Positions 1 through 9,662 are shown, numbered from the stretch's first letter. The stretch: 64,000 bases of DNA from Thermomicrobium sp. 4228-Ro (GCF_026241205.1 NZ_JAPFQM010000001.1:186001-250000), one strand, 5' to 3'. Made by a program: numbers and translations. The notes: generated by a model not told the origin, from the sequence alone.

Positions 1-249
1 CAAGCCATGAATGAAATCGCGATAGGGTAAGCCGTGTTGCCGAGCAGCGGCGTTGATCCGCATGATCCAGAGGCGTCGGAACTCGCGTTTCCTCGCTCGG
101 CGATCTCGGTACTGGTAGCGCAAGGCCTTGAGAACCGCTTCGTTCGCATGCCGATAGAGCTTACTGCGCCCGAGCTGATACCCCTTGGCGAGCTCCAGAA
201 TCTTCTTGTGACGTCGATGTTTGGTGACCCCACGCTTGACACGAACCAT
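1..249 (-). CDS. rplT: 50S ribosomal protein L20 (partial, 3' end outside window)
   Basis: L20 is a primary 23S rRNA-binding protein of the large subunit, needed for early assembly. Translating the minus strand from the ATG at 249 gives 83 residues starting MVRVKRG. They are strongly basic, with the L20 features [12 protein letters not shown] and a [14 protein letters not shown] stretch. The frame stays open to base 1, so roughly the last 30-35 residues lie outside the window. It follows rpmI by 24 nt in the standard infC-rpmI-rplT order. In E. coli and Bacillus L20 or the IF3 leader feeds back on this operon; no such structure could be checked here. Confidence 0.95.
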   Translation of the reverse strand, partial: MVRVKRGVTKHRRHKKILELAKGYQLGRSKLYRHANEAVLKALRYQYRDRRARKREFRRLWIMRINAAARQHGLPYRDFIHGL

Positions 250-273
250 CGTACTTCCTCATCCCCCCGCTGG

Positions 274-474
274 TCACCAGGCATACGGCAACAGCGGCCG
301 AATGCGGTGCACATCCGATGGATGGACCGGAACCATCTTGTCGAAAGAACGCCGGACCCGCGGTGCCTTCTTCAGGCGGTTATGGTTCCGGGCATTGCGC
401 ATGCGTAGCACTTTGCCGGAGCCAGTAATCTTGAAGCGCTTGGCCGCCGCCTTCTTCGTCTTCACCTTCGGCAT
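274..474 (-). CDS. rpmI: 50S ribosomal protein L35
   Basis: A 66-residue, highly basic protein beginning MPKVKTKKAAAKRFKITGSG, the characteristic L35 N-terminus, with the expected RNHNRLKKAPRVRR core. Length matches the family (about 64-66 aa). Its ATG at 474 lies one base after the infC stop (476-478), so translation is probably coupled to infC. It is the middle gene of infC-rpmI-rplT and is part of the 50S subunit. Confidence 0.96.
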   Translation of the reverse strand: MPKVKTKKAAAKRFKITGSGKVLRMRNARNHNRLKKAPRVRRSFDKMVPVHPSDVHRIRPLLPYAW

Positions 475-475
475 G

Positions 476-1030
476 TCATCGCTCCTGTTCTGCTTCAGTA
501 GGCCGTGTCAGATCACTCCGCCCGGGAGCCAGCACCATCACCAGTGTTCGCCCCTCGAGATGCGGTGCCTGTTCGACGATCGCTTTCGATCCGAGCGAAT
601 CGAGCACGCGCTGAAGCACTCGCTCGCCGAGTTCCTGGTACACGATCTCCCGGCCACGGAACAACACCGACACTTTCACTTTCGCCCCATCAGCGAGAAA
701 TTGCTGCATTTGCCGCACCTTCGTCTCGAGGTCGTGCGTGTCGATCCGTGGTCGCAGGCGGATCTCCTTGACTTCGATCGTCTTCTGGCGCTTGCGCGAC
801 TCCCGCTCGCGACGGCTCTCTTCATACCGGTACTTGCCATAATCCATAATTCGGCAGACCGGTGGGTGGGCGTTCGGCTGAACTTCGACAAGGTCGAGGC
901 CCCGCTCGCGGGCGAGTCGTAACGCCTCTTCGGTCCGGAAAATTCCGAGATTCTTGCCGGTCTCGTCGATCACGCGGACTTCCGGTACCCGGATCCGCTC
1001 GTTCACGCGCAACGGTCGTGTGGTACTGAT
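476..1030 (-). CDS. infC: Translation initiation factor IF-3, probable AUC start
   Basis: IF-3 binds the 30S subunit, prevents premature 50S joining and checks start-codon/initiator-tRNA pairing. The conserved protein begins with LRVNERIRVPEVRVID and continues through KTIEVKEIRLRPRID (linker and C-domain) to the stop, about 184 aa, the usual size. No ATG lies near the conserved N-terminus. AGGAGG sits exactly 6 nt before an ATC codon (1030-1028), giving (M)ISTTRPLRVNER. A GTG at 1078 is in frame but lacks a ribosome site and lies only about 13 nt from the predicted transcription start. A rare AUU/AUC start is the known basis of IF-3 autoregulation in E. coli, so the same control is likely here. 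Confidence 0.9.
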   Translation of the reverse strand: MSTTRPLRVNERIRVPEVRVIDETGKNLGIFRTEEALRLARERGLDLVEVQPNAHPPVCRIMDYGKYRYEESRRERESRKRQKTIEVKEIRLRPRIDTHDLETKVRQMQQFLADGAKVKVSVLFRGREIVYQELGERVLQRVLDSLGSKAIVEQAPHLEGRTLVMVLAPGRSDLTRPTEAEQER

Positions 1031-1097
1031 CGTGACCCTCCTCGTTTCGAGGTCAGAGCCATACTTCCCCGTCGCCACGGTCGCCGTGGCGCTCTCG

Positions 1098-1126
1098 ATA
1101 GTAGCACGCACCGTCGAACAGGTCAA
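1098..1126 (-). promoter_or_regulatory. Promoter of infC-rpmI-rplT
   Basis: On the minus strand TTGACC (1126-1121) and TACTAT (1103-1098) are separated by 17 nt, a good housekeeping-sigma promoter. The -35 box overlaps the stop codon of the upstream DUF2298 gene. Transcription should begin near 1091, giving a leader of about 60 nt before the ATC start of infC. This separates the ribosomal operon from the membrane-protein genes upstream. Confidence 0.7.
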
Positions 1127-3405
1127 CGAACCGAGAGTCTCTCCGGAGCTGCATAGACCGTCACGACTCCACGCTGGAAGACTGGAGCCCAACCGAACTG
1201 TTCCAGGACAGCGGCCAGGCGCTCGGGTGCAGTGTTCTCCAACAGCCGACACGCAGGCCCGAGACCATTCCGCTCCAACAAGCCGATATAGACATACCCC
1301 ACTCGGTACTGAGTGAGCACCTCTGTGACTGTCGCCGGGGTGGGATTCTCGAAGACGGCTCGTACTACTCGTTGTCGTTGCTCCAGCTCCTGGAGGGCGC
1401 GGGTGTCGCCCCGCCGCCACTGGAACTCGTGACCATCCCAGCCGATGACGGTCGGACGGCCAGTGGCCATCGATACCCGATCGTGTGGAAGATCGTCGAC
1501 CGATCCGTACGAACACCCTGGAGCTTCGAGAATCACGGTATCGGACGGCGTCCGTGCCCGCAACCATTCGATGGCTGCGTATTCGTCCGGGTGGCTCGTC
1601 GCCAGGTAGGACAAACCGTCGAGTCCCTTACGGTGGGTGAAACCGTCCGTCCACTTCCAGGCGGAGAGCGGCACGTAGAGCATGCCGAGAGCGAGTGCAA
1701 CCAGTGTCCCGGTGATGAGGACTCGAGGCGGTCGACCTCCAGTCGGCACGCCGACGAACGCCACCGGCAGCGCCAGCGCCTGATAGCACCAGGCATCGAA
1801 AGACACTTTGAAGACCGTGTTCATGCGGTCACCGAAAACATCGCGGAGAAAGAAGAACTCGATTCCCAGGAGCGCGAGCCACGCCGCTCCGAGTAATCCG
1901 AACGCGAGACGCATTCCTGGCTGGAGACACCGATCGCTGTGCAGGACCAGCCCGACCGCACCGAGAAGCAGGCCGAACAGAAACAGGGCAGGGGTCCGAC
2001 TCGCCAACGCGAGGACGAGGACAAATCCAGCGAAGCCGACGACGAGTCCGGTTCGCGGACGAACCGCCCCGGGCAGGCTCCGAACGGCTTGCCCGACGAC
2101 GAGCAGAGCGGGGAGCAAGAATGTCCCGTAGGCGCGCAGAAGCTCGCCGAACGAACTTCGCTCCCAGACGACGAGCCCGACCGTTCGCACGATCCAGCTC
2201 ACCACGGGTAGCCGAGCGACGACGGGCGGTAGCTCCTCGGCCACCAGCCCATACGACTGGACGTAGGTCATCTGGAACGGCAGTGCAACGACGACCGCGG
2301 GAACGAGAACAGCAGCAACGGCCTGGACTCGCTGACGCCCGCTCCAACGTTTCCCGACCAGCAGAACCACTGCACCCGCCAGGAGAGCGAGGGGAACGCT
2401 CCAGGTATTCGTGATCCACAGACAACCGAGTGCAACGCCAGTCAGTACACCAGCCCTGACGGGTCGCGGCGACAGGACCGTCGCTGCGAGACCAGCGAGG
2501 TAGCCGACCAGGATCGGGAGCGCGAGGAGATGCGGGTGCAGGTCAGCCAGAATGAACGAGAAAGCGGGAAACTCGTTGATCGTCGGTCGAGGCTGCCCAC
2601 CCCACGGAAATCCGCTATCGACGATCACGCGCGAGGCATTCCACCCCGGACCAGCCCACCAGGAGGCAGACAGGGAAGCAGCGGGATCGCGCAGGAGCCT
2701 CCAGGCCGTTTCCCAGTTTCCTGCACCGACGAGAAAGAGCAGGGCCAACGTACCTGCGACCGCCTGGCGTCGCGGGCTCGCCCCAGTCGCGGCGGCTAGT
2801 GTCCAGGTTACCGCGAATACTCCCATTACGGTGCTCGCGAACAGGGAGGAGAGCGCCAAGTTAAAGGCGATCTCCGGACGCACGCCCAGCACCTTCGCTA
2901 GGCTTGCCATTTCGACGTAGCCGTAAACATAATAATTGATCGGAGCACCAGCGAACCACGGGTCCGGTGGTGGCAGTCGATCAGTCACGATCGATGCAGA
3001 GAGAAAGGCGAGTTCCATCGGCTTCTCGGTGTAGCGGATGTCTGGTGTAAAGGATCGGAAGAATGCGTAGCCCGCGAAGGCCGCCACATGGAAGAGGCTC
3101 AGGGCACCGAAGGTTCGGGTCGTCCCGAGGAGCAGCTGTCGCCGAGATCGCTGGAAGGGTACCAGTCCCCAGCTGATCGCTGTCCAAAGACCGAAGGAAG
3201 CGACAAGAGTCTCGACGGTAAACCGCAGAGGGAAGAGCGTACCGAACCACCAGACAGGCAGGGCGACGAGCGCCGCCCCCAACGTGAGCGCCACCGCACT
3301 GGCCAAACGGTCGTCTGCAGTGGCCACTCGGAGCAGGGGAAGCAAACTCGCCGCGCAAACGAACCACGCAGCCTCCCAGGCGACCGCGGCGAGTACATCG
3401 TGCAT
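1123..3405 (-). CDS. DUF2298 (chlor_Arch_YYY) multi-pass membrane protein
   Basis: A 760-residue polytopic membrane protein rich in long hydrophobic segments along its length. It carries the family signatures EKPMELAF, PDPWFAGAPINYYVYGY (the tyrosine-rich motif that names the chlor_Arch_YYY domain) and a C-terminal soluble part with TGRPTVIGWDGHEFQWR. Function is not established; the architecture resembles GT-C membrane glycosyltransferases. It lies 9 nt downstream of a 1494-aa protein whose C-terminal half is its paralogue, so the two are almost certainly co-transcribed and may act together in building a cell-surface glycan. The start ATG at 3405 gives an immediately hydrophobic N-terminus. 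Confidence 0.88.
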   Translation of the reverse strand: MHDVLAAVAWEAAWFVCAASLLPLLRVATADDRLASAVALTLGAALVALPVWWFGTLFPLRFTVETLVASFGLWTAISWGLVPFQRSRRQLLLGTTRTFGALSLFHVAAFAGYAFFRSFTPDIRYTEKPMELAFLSASIVTDRLPPPDPWFAGAPINYYVYGYVEMASLAKVLGVRPEIAFNLALSSLFASTVMGVFAVTWTLAAATGASPRRQAVAGTLALLFLVGAGNWETAWRLLRDPAASLSASWWAGPGWNASRVIVDSGFPWGGQPRPTINEFPAFSFILADLHPHLLALPILVGYLAGLAATVLSPRPVRAGVLTGVALGCLWITNTWSVPLALLAGAVVLLVGKRWSGRQRVQAVAAVLVPAVVVALPFQMTYVQSYGLVAEELPPVVARLPVVSWIVRTVGLVVWERSSFGELLRAYGTFLLPALLVVGQAVRSLPGAVRPRTGLVVGFAGFVLVLALASRTPALFLFGLLLGAVGLVLHSDRCLQPGMRLAFGLLGAAWLALLGIEFFFLRDVFGDRMNTVFKVSFDAWCYQALALPVAFVGVPTGGRPPRVLITGTLVALALGMLYVPLSAWKWTDGFTHRKGLDGLSYLATSHPDEYAAIEWLRARTPSDTVILEAPGCSYGSVDDLPHDRVSMATGRPTVIGWDGHEFQWRRGDTRALQELEQRQRVVRAVFENPTPATVTEVLTQYRVGYVYIGLLERNGLGPACRLLENTAPERLAAVLEQFGWAPVFQRGVVTVYAAPERLSVR

Positions 3406-3414
3406 GGCTCGACG

Positions 3415-6400
3415 TCACTCCCCATCACCGTGCGAAACTTCGTAAATGACCGTGTTGCCGAACTGGGCGACACGCTGCAACGTCGTACCTTCGAGTGCCG
3501 CGAAGGCGGCCAGCCCTTCCGGCGACGCGTATAACTCGTTGGGTACGGAGGCGCCGGCGAACCCCGCTTGAATTCGCCAGGATCGCTCGACTGCACCCAC
3601 GATGACGTAGCGGACGCGGTACCGTGCGAGCAACTCCCGCTTCTTCTCGAGGTCGGTCGTGTTGTACAGTTCTCGGACTTCGACGAGACGTCGGTCAACC
3701 GCATCACCGAGCGGCGACACGAACTGCGCTCCCGTCGCCTCCGGCGCGACCAGCGTACGTTGCTGGCGTTCATGGCGATCCCATCCCAGAACGGTCGGGA
3801 GGCCCGTCGCACTGGAAATCCGCGAACCATTGCCGCGGTACGGGCCGATCGATGCTTCGAGGATCACCGGATTTCCTCGCACATGGGTCCGTAACCACAG
3901 GATCACCGCGTAGTCCTCGCTCGTTTCGATCGTCTCGCCAACACTGTTGGCATACTGCCCCCCGAGCATCCAAGCGTAGCCGTCCAGTCCCCCTGGTGTC
4001 GGTGTCGAGGGCAGCCGCAACGCCAACCGCTGAGGAGTGCCGAGAAGGACATACAAGCTACTGCACACGAAGACGACGGCCACCAGCACGCTGGCGAAAC
4101 GTGGGAAACCGCTCCATCGTGGCCGGTGCGTCCATGCCCAAACGATCGCTCCCCAACCGCTGATCGCCAGCAGGGGCCAGGCTTCGTGGAAGAACTTGAA
4201 CACCGTATTCATGCGTTCCCAAGTAGATCCGAAGAGGTCGTCGACGACGAGAAACAGCTCAGCCGCGAGGATGGTAGCGAGACCGAGTACCGCGAGAGCG
4301 ACGACTGGAGCTTCGGCGCGGCGCCAGGCACCGAGAAGCCAGGTTCCCGCGAGAACGGCTATGACGAGGACGAGGCTCGCGGTCGGTCGCCATGCACCCA
4401 GCGCACCGGTGGCGAGTCCGAGAAGTACCCCGTAGGCCATGGTTTCGGGAGAACGTGCATCCAGACCGACGAGTTGGAGACCGAAGGCGAAAGCCACGAA
4501 AGCGAAGAGCGGAAGGGCGATCGACCAGATACCGAACACCGAAAAGACAAACGAGTCCTGCGCGAGTACGCGTGCCATGCTCCCTAAACCGTAGCCGATC
4601 GCCGTAGCCAGTGCAGCGAGAGCTGCGACCCGTGCGGTACCCCGGCGGGCGGGCGGAGTTGTCAGAAGCAACGCGACGATCGGTAAGGCCAGCAAGAGGC
4701 CGAAGTGCACCGCTAGCTCGACGATCGCACTGCCGGCGTTCGTCGGTCGAATCGCTGTGACCGGACTGACGAAACGATCGTAGAAGGGCCAGTAAAGGGC
4801 TCGCATGCTGAGGATGCCGAGGCCGGCCAGCGCTACGAGGACGAGCAGGGCTCGGAACGACCGTGGTCGGAGCAGCACGAACGTACCGAGCACGACGAGC
4901 GCACTGGCGAGGGGAAGATCCCAGCTGTTGATCACTGCCGCAGTCCCGGCCCAAAAGACGAGCGCGACCCATCCGAGCACACGTTTCGGCCACGCGATCC
5001 TGTCAGCGTCGTGAATCGCGACCAGGAGCGCCACGGCTCCGAGCCAGACCGGCAAGGCCAGGACATGAGGGTGAAGGTCAGCGTAGAGGAAGGAAAAGTA
5101 CGGGAATTCGGTTATCGCATGGGCGACGACACGAGAACTCTGCCAGAAGTCGATCGCGAGCGACCGCTTCGCGATGACCTGCAGTAACGGGTCCAGATTC
5201 CCTGCAAACAGTACCCACCAAACCGAGCCGGCCGCGCTGAGCACTATCCAGCGGTCTCTCTGCGACGTCGTTCCGAGGACGCGCCGTGCCAGTTCCATGC
5301 CGAGGGACGCAACGACACTCGCTACGAGTCCTGCAAACGTCGCCAGAGTCAACTGGAACGCTCGATCAGGCAGGATTCCGCCCAGTTTCCACAGCAAGGC
5401 GACGAGGAAAAAGCCGTAGTAGTAATAGTTCTGCACACCGTCCGCGAACCATGGATCATAGGGAGGCATCCAGCGGCTCCGCGCGATCGCATTCGTGAAG
5501 GCGAGTTCCATCGGTTTCTCACCCCCGAAGTAGGGGTGCCACAGGTCCGGATACAGCCAGCGCAAGAAGAGAAAGATGCCGAATGCGGACCAAAACGCGA
5601 CTTCGCTCACAACCAGCGCCGATCGGTGCCGCTGCCAGCCAGGAGCACGGAACGAGCGCCAGCCGAACCACCACGACACGATGCCGACGACGGCCAAGGA
5701 AACGAGGATCGTCGGGAGCTCGAAAGGAAGGACATGCCAGCTCGCCAGTAACCACACCGGGTAACCAACGAGCAACAGAGCGAGGAGTCGTGCGAGCCCG
5801 ATTCCACGATCCGGAAAGGATGGAGCAAAGTAGACCGTAATCGGCACCCCGACGGCCGCGAGAACGATCAGGATGAGTGCCCACCACGCGATGGCAACTC
5901 CGTCAGTAGTCAGCCACCGCTCCGCCCAACCGAGGTCACGCGCCGGGACGATGGTATCAGCCGGTGCCCCCAGGAGCTCTTTGTAGACCACCGGACGCTC
6001 CCGTTGCGGTGCGTACGGCTGCTGGAGCGCCCAGGCGAAGAGCGAGCGGAGTTCTTCGTCGGTGAGATTACGAACTTTCTGGTATATTCGGACGCGTGGA
6101 TGATCGTAGACGGTGAAACTCTCGTCAGCCGCGTAATCGTCCAGACGCAGCGGACCGAGGTGAGCCTCGAGCTTACCTTCGTACACGAGTTGGAAACCGA
6201 GCGCTCCGCTGTCGAGTAAGCGGTAGTACTCGCTCGTTACGGGATAGCGCCACGGCAAGCGAGGGATCGACCCAGCCAGACGATCCGATGACAGGACGAT
6301 ATAGTCGACCGCCGCGAGCTGCTCGCGAAGGTAAGCCAGTGCTTCCTCCGGCGTGCGGTCATCGTACCAGTTGAGACTGACGAACCGATAGCGCTGATCG

Positions 6401-7899
6401 GGAACTATTCCCTGGAGTGGCAACGGTAGCCGATCGTCCCAATGCTCCACCCCCAGCGTCGCCCCAGCCGGAATATGCGCGTAGATCCACTCCGATGCAC
6501 GAATCCGCGTATGCTCTTGCCGGTAGATCGAGCTGAAGGCGAACGCCCAGGCGAACACCTGGATGAGCAGAAGCGCGATCAGAACGATGCGAACACTCCG
6601 CGCTGTTCGACGCTTGGTTGCGGACCACGAACCGAGCAGCCAGTCGCTCACCAGGATTGCCCATGGTGCGAGGAGCGGTAGCGAATAGCGGAGGTACTTC
6701 GTCTCGCTCAGCCAGGTCGTGAGGATGTAGGCAATGATCCAGGAGACGAGTAACGAACGGACGATGAACGCGTTCCCTTCGGCTGTCAGTCGCAATCGAC
6801 TAACCTTCGAGCGACTCGCTGTCATCCCGCGCAGGACAATGACCAGCGCGCTGACCGTTGCTCCCGCGGCCAGGAAGGCGAAGACCGGTCCCATCCCCCA
6901 GCGCGCGAGCTGGACGATCTGGTAGACGACCGGCACCGTTCCCACGTACTGCCGCGTGTAGGGAACATCGAGTGCACCACGCGAGATCTGCCATTCACGA
7001 ATGAGGTCACGCACCATCGGTGCAGGATCGGCGAGGCTGTAGGGTTCGAAGGCGGCGAAAGCGACGACAGTCGTGCCGGCGACAACGGGCCAAGGGGTGG
7101 CGGAGAGAACTGCCCTCAGAAGCGAAGGATACCCGCCGCCCGCGTACACCTGATACCCGCGCCAACCGATCGCCAGGGCGATCGGCACCACGAGCGACCA
7201 CAGACTGGCTTTACTGGCCAGCGCAGCAGCGAATGCCAAACCGGTGAGCACGGCCCAGCGCTGCGTTCCCTCGCACGCCAAGCGAAAACAGCCGTAGAGA
7301 GTGGCCATGCCGAATGTCGCCGCCCAGGGGTCGACCACGAAGAAATGTGCCTGCTGGATCGCGAGCACGCTTCCGGCCAGTACTGCTCCAGTCAGGAGGG
7401 CAGCAGCACGCCCGCGGAGGTGAGAGGACAGACGCATCGCGATCGCGATACCGATGACGTCGACCAGTGCCGTCAGTAGGCGTCCGCGGAATGCGAGCTG
7501 TCGATAGACGTCTTCCGGAGGAGTACGAAGACCGAACGCGACGCGTCCGTGGTCGTACAACCAGCCAACCGTCTCGAGAACGTAGAGCGGAAGCGCGCCA
7601 TACGCGAACGCCTGCGGTCGACCATCCACACCGACACGTCGCGGGTTCCAGGGACTTGTCGAAACCGAAACGAGTTCGTCGAAGGAGCCAGGCTCTCGGA
7701 TGCGATCCACCGCGACGATCAGCTGGAACCGTTCGTCTGGGTGCAGGAGAAACCCACTATCCCACCCGATGCCGTACAGGCGGAAGGCCAGCGCGACGGC
7801 GAGGACGACCAACGCACCGAGAACCCAAGCCGGGCTCCGGCCCCAGTTCTCTAGGTCTTGCACCTTTCGAGATACCTCGACTTCGAGCTGCTTCGTCAT
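3415..7899 (-). CDS. GT39-like glycosyltransferase fused to a DUF2298 domain
   Basis: A 1494-residue membrane protein with two halves. Residues about 1-650 look like an ArnT/PMT-type GT-C glycosyltransferase: a first membrane segment near 25-45, then the acidic HPDE motif near residue 54, further acidic loop motifs (QQAHFFVVDPW) and about ten hydrophobic segments. Residues about 690-1494 form a DUF2298 domain with GEKPMELAF, YDPWFADGVQNYYYYGF and TGLPTVLGWDRHERQQR, matching the neighbouring 760-aa protein. GT39/GT83 enzymes move sugars from polyprenyl-phosphate donors to surface acceptors; that role is inferred here. The gene is the first of the minus-strand run and is divergent from fmt (79-nt gap). 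Confidence 0.85.
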   Translation of the reverse strand: MTKQLEVEVSRKVQDLENWGRSPAWVLGALVVLAVALAFRLYGIGWDSGFLLHPDERFQLIVAVDRIREPGSFDELVSVSTSPWNPRRVGVDGRPQAFAYGALPLYVLETVGWLYDHGRVAFGLRTPPEDVYRQLAFRGRLLTALVDVIGIAIAMRLSSHLRGRAAALLTGAVLAGSVLAIQQAHFFVVDPWAATFGMATLYGCFRLACEGTQRWAVLTGLAFAAALASKASLWSLVVPIALAIGWRGYQVYAGGGYPSLLRAVLSATPWPVVAGTTVVAFAAFEPYSLADPAPMVRDLIREWQISRGALDVPYTRQYVGTVPVVYQIVQLARWGMGPVFAFLAAGATVSALVIVLRGMTASRSKVSRLRLTAEGNAFIVRSLLVSWIIAYILTTWLSETKYLRYSLPLLAPWAILVSDWLLGSWSATKRRTARSVRIVLIALLLIQVFAWAFAFSSIYRQEHTRIRASEWIYAHIPAGATLGVEHWDDRLPLPLQGIVPDQRYRFVSLNWYDDRTPEEALAYLREQLAAVDYIVLSSDRLAGSIPRLPWRYPVTSEYYRLLDSGALGFQLVYEGKLEAHLGPLRLDDYAADESFTVYDHPRVRIYQKVRNLTDEELRSLFAWALQQPYAPQRERPVVYKELLGAPADTIVPARDLGWAERWLTTDGVAIAWWALILIVLAAVGVPITVYFAPSFPDRGIGLARLLALLLVGYPVWLLASWHVLPFELPTILVSLAVVGIVSWWFGWRSFRAPGWQRHRSALVVSEVAFWSAFGIFLFLRWLYPDLWHPYFGGEKPMELAFTNAIARSRWMPPYDPWFADGVQNYYYYGFFLVALLWKLGGILPDRAFQLTLATFAGLVASVVASLGMELARRVLGTTSQRDRWIVLSAAGSVWWVLFAGNLDPLLQVIAKRSLAIDFWQSSRVVAHAITEFPYFSFLYADLHPHVLALPVWLGAVALLVAIHDADRIAWPKRVLGWVALVFWAGTAAVINSWDLPLASALVVLGTFVLLRPRSFRALLVLVALAGLGILSMRALYWPFYDRFVSPVTAIRPTNAGSAIVELAVHFGLLLALPIVALLLTTPPARRGTARVAALAALATAIGYGLGSMARVLAQDSFVFSVFGIWSIALPLFAFVAFAFGLQLVGLDARSPETMAYGVLLGLATGALGAWRPTASLVLVIAVLAGTWLLGAWRRAEAPVVALAVLGLATILAAELFLVVDDLFGSTWERMNTVFKFFHEAWPLLAISGWGAIVWAWTHRPRWSGFPRFASVLVAVVFVCSSLYVLLGTPQRLALRLPSTPTPGGLDGYAWMLGGQYANSVGETIETSEDYAVILWLRTHVRGNPVILEASIGPYRGNGSRISSATGLPTVLGWDRHERQQRTLVAPEATGAQFVSPLGDAVDRRLVEVRELYNTTDLEKKRELLARYRVRYVIVGAVERSWRIQAGFAGASVPNELYASPEGLAAFAALEGTTLQRVAQFGNTVIYEVSHGDGE

Positions 7900-7978
7900 C
7901 GTCCGCCTGCCGCCGGGCCAATGATGCCCGAGATGCTGGGCAGATGGTAGCGTTGGATGCGAACGAGGGGAGTGCAGG

Positions 7979-8935
7979 ATGAGTCAGCAGTACCCTGCAC
8001 CACTGCGGATCGTCTTCTTCGGGACGCCAGCGTTCGCTGTCCCCTCGTTGGAGCGTCTCGCCAGTGAGCCCGACCTCGACGTCGCGTTGGTGGTGACACA
8101 GCCGGATCGGCCAGCGGGTCGGGGACGCGAACGTCGCCCTTCACCGGTCAAACAGCGCGCGATCGCGCTGGGACTTTCGGTCCTGCAACCGGAAACTGTC
8201 CGCGACCCGCTGCTCCTCAGTCGCCTCCGCGACATCGCACCGGCTGTCGGCGTGGTCGTCGCTTACGGTGAGCTGATACCGAAGTCGCTCCTCGACGTTC
8301 CGGCGCATGGATTCCTGAACGTCCACCCCTCGTTACTCCCGAAATACCGCGGCGCGAGCCCGATCCAAGCTGCCATACTCAATGGTGATTCCGAGACGGG
8401 CGTGACGGTCATCCAACTCACACCAGAGCTCGATGCAGGGCCGATCGTGCGCCAGGTGCGGGTAGCGATTTACCCGGATGACACGGCAGCGACGCTCGCT
8501 GAACGCCTGGCTGCCGTGGCAGCCGAACTCTTGCCCGAGACGATCCGACAGTGGGTGGCAGGGACGATCGTTCCGACACCGCAGGATGAGCGGCTCGCGT
8601 CATACACGCGGCCACTCACCAAGGAAGACGGGAGGATCGATTGGACGCGCACAGCCAGAGAAATCGAGCGGCACATCCGAGCGATGCAGCCCTGGCCGGG
8701 AGCATGGACGACGATCTCCGGACGCTTGCTTCGCATCGTCCGCGCACGGGTCGTCGACACGGACGTTGGTCTTCCTCCCGGCTGTCTTTGGCCGACCCGT
8801 GACGCGCTGCTCGTCGCGACTGGTCAGCGAGCGCTGGCGCTCGAACTCGTGCAACCGGAGGGTAAGCGGGTCATGCCAGGACTGGACTGGTGGCGCGGCG
8901 CGCGCCTGGAAGCGGGGTCCTGCTTCGATGCCTGA
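7979..8935 (+). CDS. fmt: Methionyl-tRNA formyltransferase
   Basis: Transfers a formyl group from 10-formyl-THF to Met-tRNA(fMet), enabling bacterial initiation. The 318-aa protein shows the N-terminal IVFFGTPAFAVPSLERL, the catalytic Asn114 and His116 in FLNVHPSLLPKYRGASPIQ, and Asp152 in LDAGPIV, corresponding to E. coli N106/H108/D144. A C-terminal OB-like domain follows. The usual partner def (peptide deformylase) is not adjacent. The stop overlaps the start of the endonuclease V gene by 8 nt. Confidence 0.96.
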   Translation: MSQQYPAPLRIVFFGTPAFAVPSLERLASEPDLDVALVVTQPDRPAGRGRERRPSPVKQRAIALGLSVLQPETVRDPLLLSRLRDIAPAVGVVVAYGELIPKSLLDVPAHGFLNVHPSLLPKYRGASPIQAAILNGDSETGVTVIQLTPELDAGPIVRQVRVAIYPDDTAATLAERLAAVAAELLPETIRQWVAGTIVPTPQDERLASYTRPLTKEDGRIDWTRTAREIERHIRAMQPWPGAWTTISGRLLRIVRARVVDTDVGLPPGCLWPTRDALLVATGQRALALELVQPEGKRVMPGLDWWRGARLEAGSCFDA

Positions 8936-9662
8936 TCACCCTCGGTGGCTGTCCGGTCGACCGATACCTGAACGGATTCCACTCGGTGAACTCGAGCGGC
9001 TCGCGGAGCTCCAGCGCGAACTCGCCTCGAAGGTTGTCGAGTGCCGCCTGGAACGGATGCCGCAGTTCGTCGCCGGAGCGGACGTGCACCTCCGAAACGA
9101 GACAGCCATCGCCGTCGCTGTTCTGCTCGAGCTGCTCGAACACCCCGCGGACGAGAACGATACGAGGCCCCTCGCTCTCCGGGAAGTCGAGTACGTGGCC
9201 GTTCGCACCCGCATCGGTTTCCCGTACATTCCCGGTTTTCTCAGCTTTCGCGAGGCTCCTGTGGTGATCGAGGCGGTCCGAGCTCTCGCGCGCGCACCGG
9301 ACCTGCTGGTTCTCGATGGGCAAGGACGCGCTCATCCCCGCGGTTGCGGGCTCGCGAGTCACGTCGGCGTTCTCCTCGACATTCCCACGATCGGTGCGGC
9401 GAAGTCACGCTTGTACGGTCGTTACCGTGAGCCAGCGAACGAACGAGGAGCCTGGACTCCGATCACCGCTGACAGCACCGTGATCGGTGCGGCTGTCCGC
9501 ACGCGCGTCAACACGAAACCGCTCATCGTGTCCGTGGGCCACCGGATCACGCTTCCGGAGGCGATCCGCTGGACGCTTCGGCTGAGTCGATACCGACTGC
9601 CGGAGCCGACACGTTTGGCGCATCGCTACGCGAAGGAAGCCGTTGCCCTGTTGCACGAATGA
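8928..9662 (+). CDS. nfi: Endonuclease V (deoxyinosine 3' endonuclease)
   Basis: Nicks DNA at the second phosphodiester 3' of deoxyinosine, starting repair of deaminated adenine, a lesion favoured at high temperature. The 244-aa protein has the metal-binding acids D52 (FVAGADVH), E109 (FREAP) and D130 (VLDGQG), the PYIPG wedge at 99-103, and HPRGCGLASHVGVLLDIPTIG. The ATG at 8928 overlaps the fmt stop by 8 nt, so it is translationally coupled to fmt. The usual GVAKS is GAAKS here, a conservative change. Confidence 0.94.
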   Translation: MPDHPRWLSGRPIPERIPLGELERLAELQRELASKVVECRLERMPQFVAGADVHLRNETAIAVAVLLELLEHPADENDTRPLALREVEYVAVRTRIGFPYIPGFLSFREAPVVIEAVRALARAPDLLVLDGQGRAHPRGCGLASHVGVLLDIPTIGAAKSRLYGRYREPANERGAWTPITADSTVIGAAVRTRVNTKPLIVSVGHRITLPEAIRWTLRLSRYRLPEPTRLAHRYAKEAVALLHE

